Counted from the stretch's first letter, positions 36,229 through 45,706 are shown. The stretch: DNA of 64,000 nt from Sphingomonas sp. SUN019 (GCF_024758705.1 NZ_CP096971.1:124001-188000); one strand, 5' to 3'. A program made the numbers and translations. Notes: generated by a model from the letters alone, not told the origin.

Positions 36229-37584
36229 ATGTCCGACACCGTCCTCCTCTGGCTCCGCCAGGACCTGCGCCTCCAAGACCAACCCGCCCTCATCGCCGCG
36301 GCGCACGAAGGCCCGGTCGTTCCGGTCTATATTCTCGACGACGACGCGCCGGGCGACTGGCGCATCGGCGCGGCGCAACGCTGGTGGCTGCACCATACGC
36401 TGACCGCCTTGGGTAAGGCACTGGACGACAAGGGCAGCCGCCTGATCCTGCGTCGCGGCAAGAGCGTGGCTGAACTCACGGCGCTGATGAAGGAAACCGG
36501 CGCGACTCGTATCCACGCGATCCGGCACTACGAACCATGGTGGCGTGAGGCGGAAGAGGCGCTGGGCGATGCGCTCTGTCTCCACGACGGCAATCACCTT
36601 GCCCGGATCGAGGACGTCACCACCGGCTCCGGCGGGCAGTTCAAGATCTACTCGTCGTTCTGGAAGGCATTGTCGCAGACAATGCCGCCCGAGGAACCGC
36701 TGGCGATGCCGCGGTCCATTCCCGCGCCGGACAAATGGTCGAAAAGCGATAATCTGACGTCATGGGCTCTGCTGCCGACAAAGCCGGACTGGTCGAAGGG
36801 CTTCGAAGACTGGACGCCTGGCGAAGAAGGCGCGAGCGCGGCGCTGAAGGCGTTCGATGGTTCCGTTGGCAACTACGACCACGACCGCAACATGCCGTCG
36901 ATCGAAGGCTCGTCACGCCTGTCGCCGCACCTCCATTTCGGTGAAATCTCACCGCGGCAGGTGTGGCACGCGCTGCCGGGCCGCAGCACCAGTCACATCA
37001 CTTTCCGCAAGGAACTCGCATGGCGCGATTTCACCCGCGGCGTCATCCTGACGATGCCGAAATACGCCGACGAGAACGGCCGTAAGAAGTTCGACAATCT
37101 GCCGTGGCGTCGCTCGCTCGCGGACCTGAAGGCATGGAAACAGGGCCGCACCGGCTATCCGATCGTCGACGCCGGGATGCGTCAGCTATGGGCGACCGGC
37201 TGGATGCACAATCGCGTGCGGATGATCGCCGCGTCGTTCCTCATCAAGCATCTGTTGATCGACTGGCGGGAGGGGGAGCGATGGTTCTGGGATACGTTGG
37301 TCGACGCCGACTATGGCAACAACGCGGTGAATTGGCAGTGGGTCGCGGGGACGGGCGTCGATTCGAATATGTTCGGGCGGATCATGGCGCCGCTGGTTCA
37401 GTCGGAGAAGTTCGATGCGGGCGACTATATCCGCCGCTGGGTGCCCGATTTGAAAGACGTGCGCGGCGACGCGATCCATGATCCCGAGGCGGCGGGGTGC
37501 CGCCCGCAGGACTATCCTCCCAAGATCATCGGCCACCGCGAAGCACGCGAACGCGCGCTGGCGGCGGGCGAAAAGGCGCGCTGA
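36229..37584 (+). CDS. phrB: Deoxyribodipyrimidine photolyase
   Basis: Repairs UV-induced cyclobutane pyrimidine dimers with light, using FAD. 451 residues, class I-like. Seen: LLWLRQDLRLQDQPAL at the start, SSRLSPHLHFGEISPRQVWHA, the FAD-binding FRKELAWRDFTR, TGYPIVDAGMRQLWATGWMHNRVRM and VNWQWVAGTGVDSNMF, all photolyase family blocks. No genes for antenna synthesis are adjacent. Confidence 0.94.
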   Translation: MSDTVLLWLRQDLRLQDQPALIAAAHEGPVVPVYILDDDAPGDWRIGAAQRWWLHHTLTALGKALDDKGSRLILRRGKSVAELTALMKETGATRIHAIRHYEPWWREAEEALGDALCLHDGNHLARIEDVTTGSGGQFKIYSSFWKALSQTMPPEEPLAMPRSIPAPDKWSKSDNLTSWALLPTKPDWSKGFEDWTPGEEGASAALKAFDGSVGNYDHDRNMPSIEGSSRLSPHLHFGEISPRQVWHALPGRSTSHITFRKELAWRDFTRGVILTMPKYADENGRKKFDNLPWRRSLADLKAWKQGRTGYPIVDAGMRQLWATGWMHNRVRMIAASFLIKHLLIDWREGERWFWDTLVDADYGNNAVNWQWVAGTGVDSNMFGRIMAPLVQSEKFDAGDYIRRWVPDLKDVRGDAIHDPEAAGCRPQDYPPKIIGHREARERALAAGEKAR

Positions 37585-37627
37585 CAGGTCTTTCCCTCGC
37601 ATGCCGCACCGTGCAGAAGCACGCGCG

Positions 37628-38842
37628 ATGAACGAGATGGGGGGAATCGAGCTGCGACGCAGCGGCAGCGGTACGGCGCGTATCGTCGCGCCCGTGTTTC
37701 ACCGCATCCTCGACCGGATCGACGCCGGGCTGACGGCGGGCGCGATCGACGCGATCCTGCCCGACGGCACGCGCCGATTGCTCGGCGGTCGCGGAGAGGG
37801 GCCGCTGGCGATCATCCGTATCGTTCGCTGGCGCGCGATCCTGCGGCTGGTGAGCGGCGGGTCGGTCGGCTGGTATGAGGGCTGGGCGGCGGGCGACTGG
37901 ACCAGCCCCGATCCCGTGCCGATCTTCGACCTGTTCATGCGCAACCGCCGCACGTTGGGGGACGTGGCGCGTGCGAAATTGGTGGCGCGGATCGGAGTGC
38001 GAGGCTGGCATTGGCTGCGGCGCAATCATCGCGGCGGAGCGAAGCGCAACGTCGCGGCGCATTACGATCTCGGCAACGATTTCTACGCCGAATGGCTCGA
38101 CCCGACACTGACCTATTCCAGCGCGATGTTCGATGACGATGAACCGCTCGAAACGGCGCAGCGCCGCAAGCTGGCGGCGATCGTCCAGCGGATCGGCGTG
38201 AAGCCGGGCGACACGCTGCTCGAGATCGGGTGCGGCTGGGGATCGTTCGCCGAAGCGGCGGCGAAGGCGGGCGCGAAAGTCCACGCGATCACGCTATCCG
38301 CCGAACAGGAGCGCTTCGTTACGGCACGATGCGCGCAACTGCCCGTGACCGTCGCAATCACTGACTACCGCGACATAACTGGGCGTTACGACGCGGTCGC
38401 CAGCGTCGAGATGGTCGAGGCGGTCGGGCAGGATTATTGGCGCGCTTATCTGCAAAGTATCGCGCGCGTTTTGAAGCCAGGTGGCCGCGCTGCGATCCAG
38501 CTGATCACGATCGCCGATGACGTGTTTCCGGCCTACGCGCGCAATGTCGATTTCATCCAGCGCTACGTTTTTCCCGGCGGGATGCTGATCTCGGAAAGCC
38601 GCTTTCGCGCAATTGCAGAAGCGGAAGGGTTCGTGTGGACAGACGCCCGCGTTTTTGGGCTCGACTATGCCGAAACGCTGCTTCGATGGCGCGCGCGCTT
38701 TGACGCGGCGGTGAAAGAACGCCGCCTACCAGCCCGATTCGACTTACGTTTCGTCGCGTTGTGGCGCTATTACCTGATGTACTGCGAAGGCGGGTTCCGC
38801 GGGGGCGGGATCGACGTGTTGCAGGTCACGCTGACAAGATAA
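37628..38842 (+). CDS. cfa: Cyclopropane-fatty-acyl-phospholipid synthase family protein
   Basis: A 404-residue SAM-dependent enzyme that likely adds a methylene bridge to unsaturated membrane lipids. Seen: the YDLGNDFYAEWLDPTLTYSSAMF block, SAM motif LLEIGCGWGSFAEAAA, and the C-terminal YYLMYCEGGFRGGGIDVLQV, typical of CFA synthases. ATGs at 37601, 37628 and 37637 are possible; I prefer 37628. Twelve bases separate it from the next gene. Confidence 0.9.
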   Translation: MNEMGGIELRRSGSGTARIVAPVFHRILDRIDAGLTAGAIDAILPDGTRRLLGGRGEGPLAIIRIVRWRAILRLVSGGSVGWYEGWAAGDWTSPDPVPIFDLFMRNRRTLGDVARAKLVARIGVRGWHWLRRNHRGGAKRNVAAHYDLGNDFYAEWLDPTLTYSSAMFDDDEPLETAQRRKLAAIVQRIGVKPGDTLLEIGCGWGSFAEAAAKAGAKVHAITLSAEQERFVTARCAQLPVTVAITDYRDITGRYDAVASVEMVEAVGQDYWRAYLQSIARVLKPGGRAAIQLITIADDVFPAYARNVDFIQRYVFPGGMLISESRFRAIAEAEGFVWTDARVFGLDYAETLLRWRARFDAAVKERRLPARFDLRFVALWRYYLMYCEGGFRGGGIDVLQVTLTR

Positions 38843-38853
38843 CGGGGGTCGAG

Positions 38854-40029
38854 ATGGTTCGGACATTTGCGCTGTTGACGGCGGCGTTGCTGGCGGGATG
38901 CGCCACTGCGCCGGCGACCGAAACGACGGGCGTGCCGGTCACGGAGGCGAATCGCGCGAAACTGCAGCTGGTCGGCGCAGACGTACTGTTCTGGACGCAG
39001 GAACAGCGCGACCGCAATTTCCCCGCGATGGAAACCGTCTTCCCCGGGCATGTCGTGAAGGCGGGCAAGCGCGTCACGCCGCTGCCGATCGGCCTGCCGC
39101 TGCCCGTGCCTGCGGCGGAGATCGATGCGTATATCGCCGCGAACAACTTGGCGGGACTGATCGTGGTGCAGAACGGATCGGTGCGGCTGGAACGATACGC
39201 CCGCGGTCTGACGCGTGAGGGGCGCTGGACCAGCTTTTCGGTCGCGAAGTCGTTCACCTCGACATTGGTCGGCGCGGCGATCCGTGACGGCTTCATCAAG
39301 TCGGTCGACGAACCGGTCACCCAATATATCCCGGAGCTTGCGGGCAGCGCCTATGATGGCGTGTCGATCGCGCAGTTGCTGACGATGACGTCGGGCGTGA
39401 AGTGGAACGAGGACTACACCGATCCGCAATCCGACGTGGCGCGGATGTTCTCCGCCGCGGTTCCGGCGGGCATGGACCCGACCGTCGCCTATATGAAGAC
39501 GTTGCCGCGAGAGGCCGCCCCGGGGGCGAAGTGGGTGTACAAGACCGGCGAGACGAATCTGATCGGGGTGCTGGTTGGCAATGCGGTCAAGAAGCCGCTG
39601 GCGACCTATCTCAGCGAGGTCGTGTGGAAGCGTTACGGCATGGAGCGCGATGCGTTCTGGATGACCGATCCGGCGGGGCGCGAGGTGGCCGGGTGCTGCC
39701 TGTCGGTCAGCTTGCGCGACTATGCGCGGATGGGGCAGTTGGCGCTGGAGGGCGGGCCGGGGATCGTGCCGGTCGGCTGGTTCGCCGATGCGACCAAGGC
39801 GCAGGCGCAGACGGGGCGGCCGGGGTTCGGATACGGTTACCAATGGTGGACCTATCCGCAGGGCCGGTTCGGCGGGCAGGGCATTTTCGGGCAGAGCGTC
39901 ACGGTCGATCCGGCGACGAAGACCGTCGTGGCGATCGTCAGTGCTTGGCCGAAGGCGACCGATCCCGATCTGGGCCGGGCGCGGCTGGCGTTCGTCGACC
40001 GGTTGTTCGCGGCGGCGAAGGGGAAGTAA
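38854..40029 (+). CDS. Serine hydrolase, class C beta-lactamase fold, lipoprotein
   Basis: A 391-residue putative lipoprotein with lipobox LLAGC (Cys 16). The beta-lactamase/transpeptidase-like domain shows the catalytic SVAK (S129, K132) and, later, a tyrosine in YKTGETN that probably takes the place of the usual YxN motif. It resembles the 6-aminohexanoate-dimer hydrolase/EstB group. Probably periplasmic, substrate unknown; there is no strong reason to call it antibiotic resistance. Its end is 4 bp from a convergent SDR gene. Confidence 0.88.
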   Translation: MVRTFALLTAALLAGCATAPATETTGVPVTEANRAKLQLVGADVLFWTQEQRDRNFPAMETVFPGHVVKAGKRVTPLPIGLPLPVPAAEIDAYIAANNLAGLIVVQNGSVRLERYARGLTREGRWTSFSVAKSFTSTLVGAAIRDGFIKSVDEPVTQYIPELAGSAYDGVSIAQLLTMTSGVKWNEDYTDPQSDVARMFSAAVPAGMDPTVAYMKTLPREAAPGAKWVYKTGETNLIGVLVGNAVKKPLATYLSEVVWKRYGMERDAFWMTDPAGREVAGCCLSVSLRDYARMGQLALEGGPGIVPVGWFADATKAQAQTGRPGFGYGYQWWTYPQGRFGGQGIFGQSVTVDPATKTVVAIVSAWPKATDPDLGRARLAFVDRLFAAAKGK

Positions 40030-40033
40030 CCGC

Positions 40034-40744
40034 CTACGCGTCGACCCGCTCGGTGTGGCCAGCTTCGAAGCCGTCGATCGCCAGCGCCACGATGCGGGCG
40101 GCGACGGTTTCGGGGGGCTTTACCGACGCGGGGTCTTCACCGGGATAGGCGCGGGCGCGCATCTTCGTGCGGGTCGCGCCGGGGTCGAGGATCGCGGTGC
40201 GGATCTTGCTGATCTCGGCCATTTCGTCGCCGTAAGCCGACAGCAGCGTCTCGAACGCGGCCTTCGATGCGCCATATGCACCCCAGTACGCGCGCGGGGT
40301 GCGGCCGACCGACGAGGTTATCCCGATCACGCGTGCGCCCGCCGATCGCCGAAACATCGGATCGAACGCCGCGATCAGCGCCTGTTGCGCCGACACGTTG
40401 AGCGTCAGGATCGAGGCGAATTCCTTCGCGTCGATCGCAGGGACGGCGGACAGGGTGCCCAGCATTCCGGCATTCATCACCATCACGTCGAGCGCTTGCC
40501 AGCGCTCGCCGATCGCGGTCGCCAGCCGGGCGATCGCTTCGTTTTCGGCCAGATCGAGCGGGGCGATGGTCGCGGAGCCGCCGGCGTCGAAGATCGTCTC
40601 CTCGACCTCCTCTAGCGCCTTGGCGGTGCGCGCGGTCAGGACGACGTGCGCGCCCTGTGCGGCGAGCGCGACGGCGGTGGCGGCGCCGATGCCGCGGCTC
40701 GCGCCGGTGACGAGCGCGAGCTTATTCTCGAGTGGCTTGGTCAA
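40034..40744 (-). CDS. SDR family NAD(P)-dependent oxidoreductase
   Basis: A 236-residue short-chain dehydrogenase. Seen: TGASRGIG nucleotide motif near residues 14-21, NAG at the central strand and YGASK with catalytic Tyr and Lys. Substrate unknown. The only fitting start is TTG at 40744, 17 bases after purF on the same strand, so it is probably co-transcribed with it. Confidence 0.88.
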   Translation of the reverse strand: MTKPLENKLALVTGASRGIGAATAVALAAQGAHVVLTARTAKALEEVEETIFDAGGSATIAPLDLAENEAIARLATAIGERWQALDVMVMNAGMLGTLSAVPAIDAKEFASILTLNVSAQQALIAAFDPMFRRSAGARVIGITSSVGRTPRAYWGAYGASKAAFETLLSAYGDEMAEISKIRTAILDPGATRTKMRARAYPGEDPASVKPPETVAARIVALAIDGFEAGHTERVDA

Positions 40745-40761
40745 ATTGGAAGAACCCTGGA

Positions 40762-42219
40762 TCAGATCATGCGTTCGGCGAGCAACGCGAACTGATCGAC
40801 CTCGGCGGTTTCATCGTGGTCGGTCAGCGTCGTCGGATAATCGCCGGTGAAGCAGGCGTCGCAATATTTCGGGCGGATGTCGGCGCGGCCGTGCTCGCCC
40901 AGCGCCTTGTAAAGCCCGTCGATCGACACAAACGCCAGGCTGTCGGCGTGGATGAAATCGGTCATCCCCGAAACGTCGTGCTTCGCCGCGAGCAGCTTGG
41001 CACGTTCGGGCGTGTCGACGCCGTAGAAGCACGAATGCCGGGTCGGGGGCGATGCGATGCGCATATGCACTTCCGCCGCGCCCGCATCGTGCATCATCTG
41101 CACGATCTTCAGACTGGTCGTGCCGCGCACGATCGAATCGTCGATCAGGATGACCCGTTTGCCCTTGATCAGCGCACGATTGGCGTTGTGCTTCAGCTTG
41201 ACGCCGAGGTGGCGGACTTCGTTGTTGGGCTGGATAAAGGTGCGCCCGACATAGTGCGAGCGGATGATCCCGAGTTCGAACGGGATGCCGCTCTGCTGCG
41301 CATAACCGATCGCGGCGGGCACCCCCGAATCGGGCACCGGGATGACCAGATCGGCGTCGACTGGCGCTTCGATCGCCAGCTGCGCGCCGATCGCCTTGCG
41401 CACCGAATAGACCGAATGATCGTCGACGATCGAATCGGGTCGCGAGAAATACACCCATTCGAAGATGCAGGGCCGCGCGGCCATCGGCGCGAACGGGCGG
41501 ATCGAGCGGATTTCGCTGCCCTGCACGATCACCAGTTCGCCGGGCTCGACCGAGCGGACGAATTGTGCGCCGACGACGTCGAGCGCGACGGTTTCGGACG
41601 CGAAGATCACCGCATCGCCAAGCTTGCCCATCACCAGCGGGCGGATGCCGAGCGGATCGCGACAGGCGATCATCCCCTCCGGCGTCATCACGATCAGCGA
41701 ATAGGCGCCCTCGACCTGCTTCAGCGCGTCGATGAAACGATCGAGCAGGGTGCGATAATTGCTGGTCGCGACCAGATGGATAATCGTTTCGGTATCGCTG
41801 GTCGACTGGAAGATCGAGCCGCGCCGGACGAGTTCCTTGCGCAGCCGCATCGCGTTCGAGATGTTGCCGTTGTGCGCCACCGCAAAGCCGCCGGTCTGCA
41901 GCTCGGCATACAGCGGCTGGACGTTGTGCAGCGCGGTTTCGCCGGTGGTCGAATAGCGGACGTGACCGCAGGCGACCGTGCCGGGCAGCGCGCGGATGAT
42001 ATCGTCGCGGTCGAAATTCCCGGCGACATGGCCCATCGCGCGGTGGGTGTGGAAGTGCGCGCCGTCCCAGGTCGTGATCCCGGCCGCCTCCTGCCCGCGG
42101 TGCTGCAGCGCGTGCAGGCCAAGTGCGACGAGCGCGGCTGCACCCTCGGACGCGGACACGCCGAAAATGCCGCACTCCTCGCGCAGTTTGTCATCATCGA
42201 ACGGATTGGTCGTCAGCAT
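40762..42219 (-). CDS. purF: Amidophosphoribosyltransferase
   Basis: First committed step of purine synthesis: makes phosphoribosylamine from PRPP and glutamine. 485 residues from ATG 42219. The N-terminal MLTTNPFDDDKLREEC is a propeptide ending just before the catalytic Cys 16 (CGIFGV). Seen later: a PRPP motif region VILIDDSIVRGTT, HSCFYGVDTP and YCDACFTGDYP, matching cysteine positions of the Fe-S-containing Bacillus-type enzyme. Upstream in-frame starts (42252, 42237) would lengthen the propeptide unusually. Confidence 0.95.
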   Translation of the reverse strand: MLTTNPFDDDKLREECGIFGVSASEGAAALVALGLHALQHRGQEAAGITTWDGAHFHTHRAMGHVAGNFDRDDIIRALPGTVACGHVRYSTTGETALHNVQPLYAELQTGGFAVAHNGNISNAMRLRKELVRRGSIFQSTSDTETIIHLVATSNYRTLLDRFIDALKQVEGAYSLIVMTPEGMIACRDPLGIRPLVMGKLGDAVIFASETVALDVVGAQFVRSVEPGELVIVQGSEIRSIRPFAPMAARPCIFEWVYFSRPDSIVDDHSVYSVRKAIGAQLAIEAPVDADLVIPVPDSGVPAAIGYAQQSGIPFELGIIRSHYVGRTFIQPNNEVRHLGVKLKHNANRALIKGKRVILIDDSIVRGTTSLKIVQMMHDAGAAEVHMRIASPPTRHSCFYGVDTPERAKLLAAKHDVSGMTDFIHADSLAFVSIDGLYKALGEHGRADIRPKYCDACFTGDYPTTLTDHDETAEVDQFALLAERMI

Positions 42220-42339
42220 AAGCGTGGGGGCTCGCATCGTGCCGGGCCGCATATAGCGACTGTCGCCGGATTGTCACGGAGCCGCGGGAGCGATCCGTCG
42301 CAACAATGCGTTTTGCGGTTTCCACACCGGGAGGCAGCG

Positions 42340-42591
42340 ATGGCGAAGGATCACGGACCGTCGGTGAAGAACGACAAGCTGTACGAGAAACTGCGCGGGC
42401 AAGGCGAATCGAAGGAGAAAGCGGCGCGGATCGCGAACGCAAAGGCGGCGGGGACGCTGAGTCACCGATCGACCAAGCTGGAGGGCCGGACGAAGGCCGA
42501 TCTGCTGAAGGAAGCGCGCGAGATCGGCATCGAAGGACGATCGACGATGGACAAGCCCGCGCTGGTGAAGGCGATCCGCGGGCATCGGTGA
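42340..42591 (+). CDS. Small protein with Rho-N/SAP-like C-terminal motif
   Basis: An 83-residue, very charged protein. The N-terminal half reads like a plasmid- or stress-type KGQGESKEKAARIANAKA segment; the C-terminal half (TKADLLKEAREIGIEGRSTMDKPALVKAI) is a Rho-termination-factor N-terminal/SAP-like helical motif that may bind nucleic acid. Start has GGGAGG eight bases upstream. Function unknown. Confidence 0.75.
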   Translation: MAKDHGPSVKNDKLYEKLRGQGESKEKAARIANAKAAGTLSHRSTKLEGRTKADLLKEAREIGIEGRSTMDKPALVKAIRGHR

Positions 42592-42656
42592 GGGCCATTC
42601 GCGGTCGCCAAAGGTTCCGAAGGTTCCGGGAAAACGACATTTCCACGGGTCTTTGG

Positions 42657-43082
42657 TCACCCATCCTTGGACAGGCGTTCGTAGCGCGACATCGGTTCAC
42701 CGTAGCAGGCGGCGAACAGCAGACGGTTGTCGAGACGGCGGCGGTGACCGACGACACGGCCGTCGCGGGTGACCGGGACGAGATGACCCTCTCGCCCGCG
42801 GCGCATAGCCTCATCCTGCGCGCGCAGCCGTCCTTCCGACAGCGCAGCATCCCAGGCGCGCGCGAAGCTTTCCGCATCGGGCCGCGCGCGGAGCCGACGT
42901 GCGGTCTGCGGCGTCATCCCTACCGCACGCGCCGCTGCCGAAACCCCGCCGTGCGACGCGAGGATCGCGACGAAGGCGCGCTGGCGATCGGGCGTCCAGC
43001 CGTCGTGACGCGCGGTCGTGGTTGCGACGGGGGTGAAGACGAGCGGATCGTCGGTGGCGGCAGGGGCGGGCGGGGGCGTCAT
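42657..43082 (-). CDS. Helix-turn-helix protein of unknown function
   Basis: A 141-residue protein. After an N-terminal proline-rich segment (PPPAPAATDD), it contains an HTH-like block (FVAILASHGGVSAAARAVGM followed by TPQTARRLRAR), resembling phage terminase small subunits or Homeodomain-like DNA-binding domains, and a basic C-terminal half. It starts at ATG 43082; a longer frame begins at 43256 but has no support. There are no phage genes nearby, so I would call it a possible DNA-binding protein only. Confidence 0.6.
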   Translation of the reverse strand: MTPPPAPAATDDPLVFTPVATTTARHDGWTPDRQRAFVAILASHGGVSAAARAVGMTPQTARRLRARPDAESFARAWDAALSEGRLRAQDEAMRRGREGHLVPVTRDGRVVGHRRRLDNRLLFAACYGEPMSRYERLSKDG

Positions 43083-43203
43083 CGCGCAGTATATGCTGGA
43101 TGGATGGGGTTGTAGGAAAGTGGATTCTGCAAGGTGCCAGCCATACCGCCGCCGAGCGGCATTGTGCCTGAGCCCTACGATCGGATCACCTGTTACCGCG
43201 GTG

Positions 43204-44244
43204 CTAGTCTCGGCAAATCTCGTTGCTTCGATCGATCGAGGACAATCGCGATGCAAAACCCGTCGTCCTGACCATGATGCTGGTCGCTTTGCATCGTTTG
43301 AGCTGAAACCGGACCTTTCGGTGCCGGAAATCCAGCGAGATGCGACGAAACTTTTCCATCAGGTCGGTGCCGAGCAACATCGCGGGACGGTCGTCCAGGC
43401 CGAACACAGCGAAGGGCGGAACGTCGAAGAATGCGATAGGGACGTTGCGGATGACGACCGAGCCGACACGGATCTCGGCGAGGCGCAAGATCGGCATCTT
43501 GATCGTGACGCCCGTCACGCCCGTCACCTCGATTTCCTCCAGCTTCCTTTCGCGGCCTAGCCGGTCACGGAGAAGGCGGTTGCCGATTGTTATTTCGGAG
43601 CCTGTATCGATCACCGCATCCACCGGACGACCGGCGACGCTGGCCTGCGTGAGGATCAATTGACCGCGTTGCCGCCGGGCGGTCACGACGATCTCGCCAT
43701 CGAGTCGCGGAGCGGGTCGGCGCGCATCTTCGATCGTGATGACCCGCTTTTCAAAGTCCATCATGAGGCGCTGTTCGACGAGCGCATCGATACCGAGAAG
43801 TCCTGCAGCGCCAAGATCGTCGTCCCGCAACACGGGCAGTTGCAAATCCCGGATCACGCTTTGACCCAGGCCCAATGTCGGGACCACCACGCGGTCGACG
43901 ACGCTGCTGGCCGTGATGCCGTGCAACATGACGGGGGTTCCTGCGGCCAGGCGCAGCGACCGTGCGGTGCTCAGGCTGACCGCCGAGCTATCCGCACCGC
44001 TGTCGACGACGAAGCGGAACGGACCCCGACCATCGACATGAGCGGCGACCGTCATTCGCGTGCTGACCTTTCGAGCGGCGATGTCGTCGCCCCCGATCGC
44101 GAGCGTGTTGTCGATGACGGCCGGGGGGAGCGGCGGGAGTCTCGGCTGTGCAGCCGCCTTCTTCGGCGCGTCGCCCGGCGCGGACGCGGCGATCGCGAAG
44201 GCGGCCAGCACCAGGCCGCAGGCCGACCTGCTCCCAACTGTCAC
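43204..44244 (-). CDS. Two-lobed retroviral-type aspartyl protease, secreted
   Basis: About 346 residues from GTG 44244, giving a signal peptide (SACGLVLAAFAIAASAPG). Two half-sites are present in one chain: VVDSGADSSAVSL (DSG) and VIDTGSEITIGN (DTG), each followed by the hydrophobic LLG/LLGTDL strand of retropepsin-like proteases. Bacterial single-lobe relatives usually dimerise, so this looks like an internally duplicated enzyme. ATG 44316 is an alternative start. Substrate unknown. Divergent from hisI. Confidence 0.8.
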   Translation of the reverse strand: MTVGSRSACGLVLAAFAIAASAPGDAPKKAAAQPRLPPLPPAVIDNTLAIGGDDIAARKVSTRMTVAAHVDGRGPFRFVVDSGADSSAVSLSTARSLRLAAGTPVMLHGITASSVVDRVVVPTLGLGQSVIRDLQLPVLRDDDLGAAGLLGIDALVEQRLMMDFEKRVITIEDARRPAPRLDGEIVVTARRQRGQLILTQASVAGRPVDAVIDTGSEITIGNRLLRDRLGRERKLEEIEVTGVTGVTIKMPILRLAEIRVGSVVIRNVPIAFFDVPPFAVFGLDDRPAMLLGTDLMEKFRRISLDFRHRKVRFQLKRCKATSIMVRTTGFASRLSSIDRSNEICRD

Positions 44245-44397
44245 GGGATCCGCCCAATGGTCTTGGTCGCCCGCGCGCCGTCGGTTTCGCGCCGATCCAT
44301 CCGCCTTGCATATCATCTCGACCTTGCAACCGACAGCGATCGGCATTCTGCCGGATGACGCGTTGTGCCCGTCCGACGATCCGGGGTACGAAGCGCC

Positions 44398-44760
44398 ATG
44401 CCCGACCCACGCGAAACCGGCCTCGACCTCGATCCGAAATATGACGCCGCTGGCCTCATCACCGCGGTCGTAACTGATGTCGCGACGGGCGAAGTGCTGA
44501 TGCTCGCGCATATGAACGCCGACGCGCTCGCGGCGACGCGCGCCACGGGCCTTGCGACGTTCTGGTCGCGATCGCGGGGGCGGTTGTGGCGGAAGGGGGA
44601 GGAATCGGGGAACGTCTTGCGCGTGGTGGAGCTGCGCGTGGATTGCGATCAGGATGCGATCTGGGTGATTGCGGAGCCTGCGGGGCCGGCCTGTCATACC
44701 GGCGCGCGGTCTTGCTTCTACCGGCGGATCGGGGCGGACGGGCTGGAGCGGGTCGATTGA
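44398..44760 (+). CDS. hisI: Phosphoribosyl-AMP cyclohydrolase
   Basis: Third step of histidine synthesis: opens the purine ring of phosphoribosyl-AMP. 120 residues. Seen: [46 protein letters not shown] and the metal-binding DCDQDA with [14 protein letters not shown]. It is a stand-alone HisI without the HisE pyrophosphatase domain. The stop codon overlaps a TTG that starts the next gene. Confidence 0.95.
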   Translation: MPDPRETGLDLDPKYDAAGLITAVVTDVATGEVLMLAHMNADALAATRATGLATFWSRSRGRLWRKGEESGNVLRVVELRVDCDQDAIWVIAEPAGPACHTGARSCFYRRIGADGLERVD

Positions 44761-45248
44761 GGCGGGTCACGCTGCTGCTGTTGCTGGCGGGGTGCGACCG
44801 GACGGTCGAGCCTGCGACGCAGGCCGCGGGCGCGGGGCAGTCGCTGGAGGCCGCGGCGATCGCGGCGGGGATCGTGCCCGATCCGAAGCTGCTTGATCCG
44901 GCGGGGGCCTATGCCTCCGATACCGACCGCGTGTGCGTCGTGCCGAAGGCGGGCGGCGGGTACGCCATCGGGGCGAGCGTCGATTATGGCGAGGGGCAGG
45001 GGTGCGTGGCGCGCGGGACCGCGACGGGCGTGGAGACGCTCAAGGTCGATCTGGGTGACGATTGTCGTGTGACCGCGCGGTTCGATGGGACGCGGCTGAC
45101 CTTTCCGGCGAGCGTTCCGGCGGCGTGCACGCGGGCGTGCACCGGGCGAGCGTCGCTCGCTGCGCTGAATGCGGAACGGCTCAGCACCGCGCCGTCGGAG
45201 GCTTCGGCGCTGCGCGATCCCACCGACAGGTCGCTCTGCACAGGTTGA
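44757..45248 (+). CDS. Hypothetical lipoprotein
   Basis: A 163-residue predicted lipoprotein if translation starts at TTG 44757, which overlaps the hisI stop as TTGA and gives [13 protein letters not shown] with a lipobox cysteine at residue 13. The mature part has six further cysteines (in [26 protein letters not shown] and the C-terminal SLCTG) that could form disulfides. Function unknown. Confidence 0.65.
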   Translation: MRRVTLLLLLAGCDRTVEPATQAAGAGQSLEAAAIAAGIVPDPKLLDPAGAYASDTDRVCVVPKAGGGYAIGASVDYGEGQGCVARGTATGVETLKVDLGDDCRVTARFDGTRLTFPASVPAACTRACTGRASLAALNAERLSTAPSEASALRDPTDRSLCTG

Positions 45249-45260
45249 CGTTCACGTAAA
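45245..45260. promoter_or_regulatory. Candidate MerR-regulator operator (TTGACGTTCACGTAAA)
   Basis: An imperfect palindrome with two ACGT half-sites 21 bp before the MerR gene, overlapping the preceding stop codon. It resembles ACGT-type operators described for LiuR/FadP MerR regulators of acyl-CoA catabolism. Confidence 0.45.
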
Positions 45261-45280
45261 CGCGAGGTAATCGGGCGGCC

Positions 45281-45703
45281 ATGTCGACCGTCGCCGCCTA
45301 TGCCGCGATTCCTCAACGGGGCGATCGCGAGAATTTCACCATTACCGATCTGTCGGCCGAGTTCGGGGTGACGCCGCGCGCGCTGCGCTTCTACGAGGAC
45401 GAAGGCCTGATCGCGCCGCTTAGGCGGGGCACGACGCGGGTCTATTCGCATCGCGATCGTGCACGGCTCGCGTGGATATTGCGCGGGAAGCGCGTGGGGT
45501 TCAGCCTCGGCGAAATCCGCGAGATGATCGACCTGTACGATGTCGGCGACGGGCGGCGGCTGCAGCGGCAGGTCGCGATCGACCGCGGGACCGCGCGGAT
45601 CGCTTTGCTCGAGGAGCAGAAGCGAGACATCGACGCCGCCATCGCCGAACTTCACGAATTCGTCGCCGTGCTCGAGGCCGGCCGCGCTCAAGACAAGGGA
45701 TAA
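45281..45703 (+). CDS. MerR family transcriptional regulator, LiuR/FadP-like
   Basis: A 140-residue regulator. N-terminal winged helix: FTITDLSAEFGVTPRALRFYEDEGLIAPLRRG (about 19-50, here given in part) with the second wing around YSHRDRARLAWILRGKRVGFSLGEI. The C-terminal helix (residues 85-135) mediates dimerisation. It is 3 bp from an acyl-CoA dehydrogenase gene, so it probably controls fatty or branched-chain acid breakdown. Confidence 0.85.
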   Translation: MSTVAAYAAIPQRGDRENFTITDLSAEFGVTPRALRFYEDEGLIAPLRRGTTRVYSHRDRARLAWILRGKRVGFSLGEIREMIDLYDVGDGRRLQRQVAIDRGTARIALLEEQKRDIDAAIAELHEFVAVLEAGRAQDKG

Positions 45704-45706
45704 ATC

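Noticed and set aside
38854..40029. Beta-lactamase resistance gene
   Set aside because: The SxxK fold is present but the gene is an esterase-like lipoprotein without strong class C beta-lactamase motifs, so resistance is not supported.
42606..42655. Short repeats and a weak inverted repeat after the Rho-N-like gene (GGTTCCGAAGGTTCCGG; GGTCGCCAAAG with CTTTGGTCACC)
   Set aside because: The arms have two mismatches and no T run, so a terminator or operator cannot be claimed.
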